Assembly: GCA_028868235.1 (NCBI GenBank)
Contig: JAGWUW010000077.1
Span: 1 to 9,161, forward strand
DNA length: 9,161 bases
Source: Betaproteobacteria bacterium
GTDB lineage: Bacteria; Pseudomonadota; Gammaproteobacteria; Burkholderiales; Rhodocyclaceae
Direction of reading: 5' to 3'
Under the pieces are notes generated by a model that saw only the letters and a program-made list of their open reading frames with translations, did no database searches and was not told the DNA's origin. Numbering within the stretch: the stretch's first letter is position 1; each line of letters begins with the position of its first letter. Shown here piece after piece: positions 1 through 7,546 of the stretch. Both the position numbers and the translations under genes were made by a program.

Positions 1-117
1 TCCTTCGCCAACCCCAAGCAATTCCTGCTTGCAGTGATGAACGATCCAAGCGCCAGTCCCCAGCAACGTATCGATGCGGCCAAAGCATTGCTGCCGTATT
101 TCGAGAAGGCAATGTAG
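1..117 (+). CDS. C-terminal end of a terminase-small-subunit-like protein (partial)
   Basis: Frame 1 is open from the window edge to a TAG at 115-117 and gives 38 residues. The stretch contains FLLAVMNDP (residues 8-16) followed by RIDAAKALLPY (24-34). This pattern, a short helix ending in MNDP and then an R-x-DAAK-ALLPY helix, is what I recall from the C-terminus of phage-type terminase small subunits and related small hypothetical proteins in proteobacteria. The protein here ends a few residues after the LLPY motif. The N-terminal DNA-binding part lies outside the window, so neither the full length nor membership of a prophage can be judged. No other phage gene is visible to the right. The reading frame is convincing; the family call is a recollection of a motif and is weak. 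Confidence 0.5.
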   Translation, partial: SFANPKQFLLAVMNDPSASPQQRIDAAKALLPYFEKAM

Positions 118-122
118 GTATA

Positions 123-149
123 AGCCGAAGGCAAGCCACCGGCTGTTTT
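123..149 (+). terminator. Possible weak intrinsic terminator after the left-edge gene
   Basis: AGCCG (123-127) can pair with CGGCT (140-144) across a 12-base loop, and GTTTT follows at 145-149. It lies 6 bases after the stop codon at 117, where a terminator would be expected. The stem is only 5 bp and the T run short, and it abuts the end of the convergent ybdK-like gene. It is therefore a plausible but weak terminator. Confidence 0.3.
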
Positions 150-1297
150 CATTGTGGGTCAGTGCGTCCGGCCCATAACTCAGAGGATTGGCGCACCACT
201 TCCTCGAACTGATTTTCGCGCGCAAAGCTGTCGCGCAACTCGCGGGCACCATTTCTCAATTGTAGGACCTCAGTGCGGAGTAGATTGAGCGCTTCTGTCG
301 CTCCCAAATCATAAGCATGCATCTCGATGGCGGCCATGGTGCGGATGATGTCGTCGCCGATGTTGCGCTGCTCGGCCGAACCGGGCACGACCAGCGTTCC
401 CGCATAGCCGAAGCGGCAGGCTTGAAAGCGGTTGAAGGTGTAGACCAGATAGTCGTCCTCCTGCGGCTGGCTCGGCTTTTCCTCGAGCAGGTAGCGGGCC
501 AGCGCCTGGGCATAGGCCGCAATCTGGGCGGCGCGCTCGACGGTCCGCGGCGTATCCATGACCCGCAGTTCTATGGTACCGAACTCGGGTTTGGGGCGAA
601 TGTCCCAGTAGAAATCCTTCATGCTCTTGACCACGCCGGTCGCGATCATCTTGCGGTAGTAGGCGTTGAAGTCATCCCAGCTCAAGACGAAGGGTGCCCG
701 GCCGCTCAACGGAAAGGCAAACACCGAGTTGAGCCGCGCCGACTGGAAGCCGGTGTCGGTTCCCTGGACGAAGGGCGACGCGGCCGATAACGCAATGAGA
801 TGGGGAATGTAGCGGCTGAAGGCGTGCAGAAGCCAGAGCGCCCTGTCCGGGCAGGCGCATCCGATATGGACGTGCTGGCCGAAAATGGTGAACTGCTTGG
901 CGAGATAGCCGTAGAGTTGCGACAGCAGCTGGAAGCGGGGCGCATCGAAGATGGCCTGCCTTTCCCAGCGCTGAAAAGGATGGGTGCCGCCCCCGGAAAG
1001 CAGGATGCCCAGTCGGTCGGCCTGATGAACCAACTGATCGCGTATTCCGCGCAACTGGGTCAAGGCATCCTGGTAATCGCGGCAGATATCGGTCGACAGC
1101 TCGATCATCGAATCCGTGATCTCCGGCTTGACGTCGCCCGGATGCTCGCGACCGGCCATTTCACGCAATAAATCCGGCGCGGCGCCGATCAGGTTGTAGT
1201 CCTGGCCGCCAACGATCTGCAATTCGAGCTCGATGCCAAGAGTCAGGGCTTCGGATCGGGAGAAGGCTGGCAGGTCATGGTCGATTTCGTCAGTCAC
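149..1297 (-). CDS. ybdK: YbdK-type carboxylate-amine ligase (GCS2 family, glutamate-cysteine ligase-like)
   Basis: The predicted 382-residue cytoplasmic enzyme matches the GCS2/YbdK family, whose E. coli member is about 370 residues. Visible family motifs are GIELEL (residues 21-26), HPFQRW (from 106), FGQHVHIGC (ending at C147) and GTIELRVMD (240-248); these belong to the glutamine-synthetase-like fold that binds ATP, metal and glutamate. E. coli YbdK has weak gamma-glutamylcysteine ligase activity in vitro, but the physiological substrate of the family is generally unknown, so glutathione synthesis should not be assumed, especially with a gshA in the same window. I chose the GTG at 1297 because GGAG sits about 6 bases upstream and the family motif begins soon after. 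The longer frame back to 1369 only adds residues inside the upstream gene. The GTG overlaps the antiporter stop (GTGACTGA), which suggests translational coupling. Confidence 0.9.
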   Translation of the reverse strand: MTDEIDHDLPAFSRSEALTLGIELELQIVGGQDYNLIGAAPDLLREMAGREHPGDVKPEITDSMIELSTDICRDYQDALTQLRGIRDQLVHQADRLGILLSGGGTHPFQRWERQAIFDAPRFQLLSQLYGYLAKQFTIFGQHVHIGCACPDRALWLLHAFSRYIPHLIALSAASPFVQGTDTGFQSARLNSVFAFPLSGRAPFVLSWDDFNAYYRKMIATGVVKSMKDFYWDIRPKPEFGTIELRVMDTPRTVERAAQIAAYAQALARYLLEEKPSQPQEDDYLVYTFNRFQACRFGYAGTLVVPGSAEQRNIGDDIIRTMAAIEMHAYDLGATEALNLLRTEVLQLRNGARELRDSFARENQFEEVVRQSSELWAGRTDPQ

Positions 1298-2504
1298 GGC
1301 GTTCTCCGCTCCATTTGAGGCATAGCGCCACAATGACCGGGCCGGCCAGTTCCATGATCGCTGCGGCACTCATCGCAACCGGCATCAAAGTGCCCTGCAG
1401 TTGGGGATAGAACTGACCGAGATCGGAAGCTGCCACCATGACTGGCCCGGCGGCGGGCGACAAGGCTGCGCCAAGGAGCAGACCCTGGCGCCAGCTGATA
1501 CCGGCGGGCCGCGCGAATAGCAAGACGCCCCCCAGCTTGGCTAGGCTGCGCGCTCCGATCAAGACCAGGGCCAGGGTGCCGCCGGTCAGCAAATGTTCAA
1601 GCTTGACCTGAATACCGGCGACCAGAAACAAGAGGACAACGAGAACCCCACCGACCGAGCCAAAATGTTCCGGAAATACCCAGGCCCGGCGTTCGCCATT
1701 GCGTAGGACGATGCCGGCGAACAGCATGCACAGCGTGACCGGAAGACGCAAAGCCTCAATCAACCCTATCGTCATCAAAACCAGACTTAGCAGGATGATC
1801 GAGGCGTATTCGTCATGCAGCGTCAGCCACCGACGCAGGCGATCGACAGTCATGGCCAGCAGCTTGCCGAAAATCAGGCCGGCCCCAAGCAAATAAAGCG
1901 GATGCGCAATCGCCAATATCCAGTCGCCACTGTAGCGCTGATGCAGTACTCCCATGGCCAGATGCAACGTCACCACCGAATAGATCGTATTCAAAGCGGT
2001 CAGCACCAACAGCCGGGTACTCACCTGCCCTTGTGCGTTGCTCTCCGTAACCACCCGCATGATGACCGCCGGCGAGGTAGACATGCCGATAGCGGCCAGC
2101 AGGGCGGCCGTTTCCGAAGCGAGCCCCAGATAGCGGCTGAGGGTGAATATGGCGGCAAATGCGGCCAGCGATTCGCCGACGCTGGTCACCAGCAGCCAGC
2201 GATTGTGGCGGAGCCAGCGCAGGTCGACACGGCTGCCCAGTTCGAAGAGCAATATGCCGAGTGCCACATTGAGCCCCCAGCGCAGCCACTCGTCATGCTC
2301 GGCCACCAGCCGGTCGCCGGCGACAGCAGAAACCAGCATGCCGATCACCGGGTATGCGGTAATCCTGGGCAGCCCCAGATAACGACGCACCCACTCGCCA
2401 GCCAGCGCCGCCGACACGACGGCCAGTGCTATCCATAGCGGCGGGCTTAATTGGAGCGGCCAGACCGGCAGGAAAAAAGCGAAGGGCTCATCGATGGGCA
2501 GCAT
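1290..2504 (-). CDS. CPA2-like cation/proton antiporter membrane domain, no RCK domain
   Basis: This 404-residue, very hydrophobic protein has about a dozen predicted membrane segments. The layout is that of the Na+/H+ exchanger (Kef/CPA2) fold: LPRITAYPVIGML early, a discontinuous-helix-like segment at GMSTSPAV (about 140-147), FLVAGIQVKL, then a late SLAKLGGVLLFARPAG segment with a conserved-looking Lys. It ends at KWSGERRD straight after the last membrane helix, so the cytoplasmic nucleotide-binding RCK domain of KefB/KefC is absent. At the place where KefC has QD and other exchangers have DD or ND, this protein reads ALNTIYSV (N172-T173), so I see no acidic residue there. The ATG at 2504 has a GGGAAG upstream. 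It is the first gene of a two-gene unit with the YbdK-like ligase. The ion it carries, and whether it transports at all, are not known. Confidence 0.8.
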   Translation of the reverse strand: MLPIDEPFAFFLPVWPLQLSPPLWIALAVVSAALAGEWVRRYLGLPRITAYPVIGMLVSAVAGDRLVAEHDEWLRWGLNVALGILLFELGSRVDLRWLRHNRWLLVTSVGESLAAFAAIFTLSRYLGLASETAALLAAIGMSTSPAVIMRVVTESNAQGQVSTRLLVLTALNTIYSVVTLHLAMGVLHQRYSGDWILAIAHPLYLLGAGLIFGKLLAMTVDRLRRWLTLHDEYASIILLSLVLMTIGLIEALRLPVTLCMLFAGIVLRNGERRAWVFPEHFGSVGGVLVVLLFLVAGIQVKLEHLLTGGTLALVLIGARSLAKLGGVLLFARPAGISWRQGLLLGAALSPAAGPVMVAASDLGQFYPQLQGTLMPVAMSAAAIMELAGPVIVALCLKWSGERRD

Positions 2505-2551
2505 ATTGAACGCTTCCCGATGTGCACTCGTCTACCGGCCACAGAACAACG

Positions 2552-2566
2552 TTTCCCGGACGGAAA
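2552..2566. promoter_or_regulatory. Inverted repeat in the antiporter/C26 divergent gap, possible operator
   Basis: TTTCC (2552-2556) and GGAAA (2562-2566) form a perfect 5-bp dyad around a 5-base centre. It lies in the 89-base gap between the divergently read antiporter and C26 hydrolase genes. A site here could bind a dimeric regulator of both genes, or form a small hairpin in the C26 leader. No good -10/-35 pair is visible beside it, and a dyad this short can arise by chance. Confidence 0.2.
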
Positions 2567-2593
2567 TTGGCCTGTTCGGGCCGGAGGTTACGC

Positions 2594-3376
2594 ATGAAAC
2601 GTACACTCAAAATCGGGTTGTCGGCACGCCTGTCGCATCCGCGTCCTGGCGCCATCGGACTGGAAAGCAAGACGCTCCAATATCTTGAGCAATCGGTGGC
2701 GCAGTGGATCATGGCGCGCGATGTCTTGGTGTTCATGGTGCCCTCCATTACACAGGATGGAATGCTCGATCGCAGCTCGGTGCGCCTGAGAGATTACGCG
2801 CAACACCTTGATGGGCTGGTCTTGCAGGGCGGCGCTGATCTCAATCCGATGACTTACGGCGAGGAGGCGATACGCCCCGAATGGATGGGGGACCGAACTC
2901 GCGATATGTATGAGATGGAATTGCTGATGGAGTTCCTTGAAAATCGGAAACCCGTTCTCGGGATTTGCCGTGGGGCCCAGCTGATCAATGTCGCCATGGG
3001 CGGTTCGCTATATCAGGACATTCGAACGCAAATTCCCGACGCCATCGAGCACCTTGCCGATAGCTACGACCGCCACACGCACGAGCTCGTTCTCGAACCG
3101 GGCGGCTTGATGGAAAAACTATTGGGGAATGCACCGCAACGGAAAGTGATTTCCATTCACCATCAGGGTATTAGAACCCTCGGGCGTGACCTCGCCGTCG
3201 AGGCTCGCGCCGCCGGTGACAACATGATCGAGGCGATTCGCGGTACCGGACGCGGTTTTTTGCTGGGTCTGCAATGGCATCCGGAGTTTCGTCGCCCCAG
3301 CGACGAGGATGTCCTCGACTGCCTCCCCTTGCTGGAAAATTTTCTCGAGGCCTGCCGTTCAGGACGCTGGCTTTAA
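2594..3376 (+). CDS. Peptidase C26 family gamma-glutamyl hydrolase-like protein (PuuD-like)
   Basis: This 260-residue cytoplasmic protein has the class I glutamine-amidotransferase fold. The nucleophile is C125 in LGICRGAQLINVAMGG, and H229 with E231 in LQWHPEF complete the triad. An IHHQG motif (188-192) and LQGGADLNP near the N-terminal third are typical of the C26 group. E. coli PuuD, about 254 residues, hydrolyses gamma-glutamyl-GABA in putrescine breakdown and is the nearest well-known member; other C26 proteins cut different gamma-glutamyl amides. No other Puu pathway gene is present, so the substrate is open. I start at ATG 2594 because GGAGG (2583-2587) lies 6 bases upstream and MKRTLKIGLSAR begins the first beta strand. 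A longer frame to 2522 would add 24 unlikely residues. It is divergent from the antiporter-YbdK operon. Confidence 0.88.
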   Translation: MKRTLKIGLSARLSHPRPGAIGLESKTLQYLEQSVAQWIMARDVLVFMVPSITQDGMLDRSSVRLRDYAQHLDGLVLQGGADLNPMTYGEEAIRPEWMGDRTRDMYEMELLMEFLENRKPVLGICRGAQLINVAMGGSLYQDIRTQIPDAIEHLADSYDRHTHELVLEPGGLMEKLLGNAPQRKVISIHHQGIRTLGRDLAVEARAAGDNMIEAIRGTGRGFLLGLQWHPEFRRPSDEDVLDCLPLLENFLEACRSGRWL

Positions 3377-3419
3377 CCTACTCGGCCAGCACGCATCAGA
3401 AGTTGATACCGGGTAAGCG

Positions 3420-3445
3420 GGGGAGTCCAGGCATGCGGACTCCCC
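3420..3445. terminator. Strong hairpin between convergent genes, likely bidirectional terminator
   Basis: GGGGAGTCC (3420-3428) and GGACTCCCC (3437-3445) form a perfect 9-bp, GC-rich stem with an 8-base loop containing GCATGC. It lies in the 88-base gap between the ends of the plus-strand C26 gene and the minus-strand ybiT-like gene, the expected place for a shared terminator. Neither side has a real T run (only TT follows on plus), so it is not a textbook intrinsic terminator. It may instead block 3' exonucleases after Rho-dependent termination. Confidence 0.55.
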
Positions 3446-3464
3446 TTGGCAGCAAGTATTTCGC

Positions 3465-5087
<1,623 letters not shown>

Positions 5088-5128
5088 AGCGGTTCCGATC
5101 TCAAAATAACGCTAAAACGAAGGGGCGA

Positions 5129-5134
5129 ATTTTA
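5129..5134 (-). promoter_or_regulatory. Candidate -10 element for ybiT
   Basis: On the minus strand this reads TAAAAT, followed by TCGCCCC, 42 bases upstream of the GTG start. It is the best -10 match in the gap that ybiT shares with gshA. No good -35 hexamer sits 16-18 bases further up, so the call is tentative. Confidence 0.3.
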
Positions 5135-5149
5135 CCTGTTTTCAACGGT

Positions 5150-5195
5150 TTGACCCTCGAATGGAGCCCCCTATTTGTGCACTGCGGTGTAAGAT
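5150..5195 (+). promoter_or_regulatory. Candidate promoter of the gshA-gshB-apbE operon
   Basis: TTGACC (5150-5155) is a good -35 and is followed after 16 bases by TATTTG (5172-5177), a fair -10. A second -10-like hexamer, TAAGAT (5190-5195), lies closer to the gene but lacks a partnered -35. These are the only reasonable plus-strand promoter elements in the 147-base gap between the divergent ybiT and gshA genes. No regulator-type palindrome stands out. Confidence 0.3.
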
Positions 5196-5234
5196 TTGCG
5201 GCCACAATAAAAATTCCCGGGAAAGAGACAGTAC

Positions 5235-6527
5235 ATGGTTCCCCACCTCACCACCGCCCTTACTGGCCCTCTGCTCGAACTGGAGCGCCGTTTCCTGTCT
5301 GCCAGTCCGCAGATCGAACATTGGTTGCGCGGCCAATGGCAGGAGCACACGCCGCCCTTCTACTCGTCGTGCGACCTGCGTAATTCCGGCTTCAAGCTGG
5401 CCCCGGTCGACACCAACCTCTTCCCTGGCGGCTTCAACAACCTCAACCCGGCCTTCCTGCCACTGTGTGTGCAGGCGGCAATGAGCGCCATCGAAAAATT
5501 CTGCCCGGACGCGCGTAGCCTGCTACTCATCCCCGAAAACCATACGCGCAACCAGTTCTACCTGCAGAACGTCGCGCAGATCGCCGCCATACTCAAGCAG
5601 ACTGGCCTTAATGTCCGTATCGGCACCCTGCTACCGGAAATCGACAAGCCGACAACCATCGAACTATCTAACGGACAGAAATTGTTACTCGAACCGCTCG
5701 TCCGCACCCCCTACCGACTCGGACTGGACGGCTTCGATCCCTGCGCCATCTTGCTCAATAACGACCTGTCGGCCGGCATCCCCGACATCCTGCGCGGCCT
5801 CGACGACCAGGTCGTTCTGCCGCCAGTGCATGCAGGGTGGGCGGTGCGCCGCAAGTCCAACCACTTTGCCGCCTATGACCAGGTTGCCAACGACTTTGCC
5901 AAGGCTATCGGCATCGATCCATGGCGCATCAATCCGGCCTTCTCAGTCTGCCGTAGCATCAACTTCCACGAGCGCCAGGGCGAGGAATGCCTAGCCGCCA
6001 ACGTCGCCGCCGTGCTCGACATCGTCAAGGAAAAGTATCGCGAATACGATATCGATGAGACACCTTACGTCGTCGTCAAAGCCGATGCCGGTACCTATGG
6101 TATGGGAGTCATGACGGTGCGCGATGCCGACGAGGTCATCGCCCTGAACCGCAAGCAGCGCAACAAGATGAGCGTGATCAAGGAAGGCCTCGAAGTGTCG
6201 GAAGTGCTGATCCAGGAAGGCGTCCATTCCTTCGAGACGGTCAAGGATGCCGTCGCCGAACCGGTCATCTACATGATCGATCGCTATGTCGTCGGCGGCT
6301 TCTATCGCGTGCATACCGGCCGCGGCAAGGATGAAAATCTCAACGCCCCGGGTATGCACTTCGAACCGCTGGCCTTCGAAACTGGCTGCAACCTGCCTGA
6401 CTACCGCTGCGGCAATCCAGATTCACCACCCAACCGCTTCTACGCCTATGGTGTGGTCGGCCGGCTAGCCTGCCTGGCCGCCGCCATCGAACTCGAGCGC
6501 ACGGCGCCTGAGACCGACGAGGATTGA
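5235..6527 (+). CDS. gshA: Glutamate-cysteine ligase, Acidithiobacillus ferrooxidans type (GshA)
   Basis: This 430-residue enzyme should join L-glutamate and L-cysteine using ATP, the first step of glutathione synthesis. It resembles the less common GshA family first shown in A. ferrooxidans (the TIGR02049 type), not the E. coli GshA or GCS2 types. Recognisable parts are SSCDLRNSGFKLAPVDTNLFPGG near residues 38-60 and VVKADAGTYGMGVMTV (K282 to G291). The latter looks like the Lys plus Gly-rich loop of an ATP-grasp nucleotide site; that fold assignment is my reading. The ATG at 5235 follows GGGAAAGAG at about ten bases. The stop codon overlaps the gshB start, so the two enzymes are probably made in step. 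This coupling to a clear GshB strongly supports the function. Confidence 0.9.
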   Translation: MVPHLTTALTGPLLELERRFLSASPQIEHWLRGQWQEHTPPFYSSCDLRNSGFKLAPVDTNLFPGGFNNLNPAFLPLCVQAAMSAIEKFCPDARSLLLIPENHTRNQFYLQNVAQIAAILKQTGLNVRIGTLLPEIDKPTTIELSNGQKLLLEPLVRTPYRLGLDGFDPCAILLNNDLSAGIPDILRGLDDQVVLPPVHAGWAVRRKSNHFAAYDQVANDFAKAIGIDPWRINPAFSVCRSINFHERQGEECLAANVAAVLDIVKEKYREYDIDETPYVVVKADAGTYGMGVMTVRDADEVIALNRKQRNKMSVIKEGLEVSEVLIQEGVHSFETVKDAVAEPVIYMIDRYVVGGFYRVHTGRGKDENLNAPGMHFEPLAFETGCNLPDYRCGNPDSPPNRFYAYGVVGRLACLAAAIELERTAPETDED

Positions 6528-7546
6528 TGGCCCAGCAACTGCATTTCGAGAAGCATCTGCTCGGCGGCAGTAGCCAGTCGCTGAAATTAGCCTTCGTTGT
6601 TGATCCGCTGCACGAACTGAAAGCCTGGAAAGACTCATCGGTAGCAATGATGCGTGCCGCCGAAAAGCATGGCCATGAGGTGTTTGCCATCGACTCACGG
6701 ACGCTGGGCTGGCGCAAGACCGATGCGGCTCATGCCGGCGGCGTGTCGGGCGAAGCCCTACACCTGCATCTGCGCCCCGACGACCACGACTGGTACCGTG
6801 AAACCGGCCGTGAATGGATGCCACTCGTTAGTTTCGACGCGGTGGTCATGCGCAAGGACCCGCCCTTCGATTTCGAATACCTGACCGCCACTTGGCTGCT
6901 CGAACGGGCCGAAGCCGAAGGGGTGCGCGTCTTCAACCGGCCGCGTGCCCTGCGCGATCACTCGGAAAAGCTGGCGATCATGGAATTCCCGGACTTTGCG
7001 CCGCCGACCCTGGTCAGCAGGGACATGGCGCAACTCCAGCATTTTATCGATGAGGAACGCGATGTCATCCTCAAGCCGCTCGATGGTATGGGTGGCAGCC
7101 AGATTTTTCGCGTCCATCGCAATGACCCCAATCGCAACGTCATCCTCGAGACGCTGACCCAAGAAGGAGCGCGAACCATCATGGCCCAACGCTACCTACC
7201 GGAAATCTCTGTCGGCGACAAACGTATCCTGCTTATCGCAGGCCAGCCAGTGCCATGGTGCCTGGCCCGCATCCCCAAGGCCGGCGAAACACGCGGCAAC
7301 CTGGCAGCCGGCGGCACAGGCATTGCACAGGAACTGTCAGGGCGTGACCGGCAAATCGCCGAAGCACTCGGCCCAGTGCTGTTCAAGCGAGGCCTGATGC
7401 TGGTTGGTCTCGACGTCATCGGCAATCACCTCACCGAAATCAACGTCACCAGTCCGACCTGCATGGTCGAGATTCGCCAGCAGTCGGGTTTCGATGCCGC
7501 CGGGGCCTTCATCACCGCGATCGAGCACGCATGCGGACTATCGTAA
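6527..7546 (+). CDS. gshB: Glutathione synthetase (GshB)
   Basis: This 339-residue ATP-grasp enzyme should add glycine to gamma-glutamylcysteine to complete glutathione. The N-terminal domain starts at KLAFVVDPL (20-28), followed by KDSSVAMMRAA and VMRKDPPFD, all typical of bacterial GshB. The ATP-grasp core shows ILKPLDGMGG (K183 to G190), MAQRYLPEI, GDKRILLI and the metal-site end EINVTSPT (304-311). E. coli GshB has about 316 residues and begins at the first strand, so this protein carries about 18 extra N-terminal residues. I start at ATG 6527, which shares its A with the gshA stop codon (TGATG) and has GAGG four bases upstream. The in-frame TTG at 6524 is less likely. The 3' end overlaps apbE by 16 bases. 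Confidence 0.93.
   Translation: MAQQLHFEKHLLGGSSQSLKLAFVVDPLHELKAWKDSSVAMMRAAEKHGHEVFAIDSRTLGWRKTDAAHAGGVSGEALHLHLRPDDHDWYRETGREWMPLVSFDAVVMRKDPPFDFEYLTATWLLERAEAEGVRVFNRPRALRDHSEKLAIMEFPDFAPPTLVSRDMAQLQHFIDEERDVILKPLDGMGGSQIFRVHRNDPNRNVILETLTQEGARTIMAQRYLPEISVGDKRILLIAGQPVPWCLARIPKAGETRGNLAAGGTGIAQELSGRDRQIAEALGPVLFKRGLMLVGLDVIGNHLTEINVTSPTCMVEIRQQSGFDAAGAFITAIEHACGLS

Noticed and set aside
317..790. Plus-strand frames of 157 and 123 codons (317-790 and 800-1171) opposite the YbdK-like gene
   Set aside because: They lack ribosome sites and family motifs, and are mirror images of the codon bias of the minus-strand gene.
1298..1369. Longer N-terminus for the YbdK-like protein starting at 1369
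   Set aside because: The added 24 residues lie within the antiporter frame and are unlike the family N-terminus. The GTG at 1297 has a well-placed GGAG.
1815..2438. A 207-codon plus-strand frame opposite the antiporter
   Set aside because: The product is Gln/His/Arg-rich with no domain. It lies wholly within the antiporter gene, whose hydrophobic translation is far more credible.
2522..2593. Longer N-terminus for the C26 protein starting at 2522
   Set aside because: No ribosome site precedes it, while ATG 2594 has GGAGG at ideal spacing and the fold starts there.
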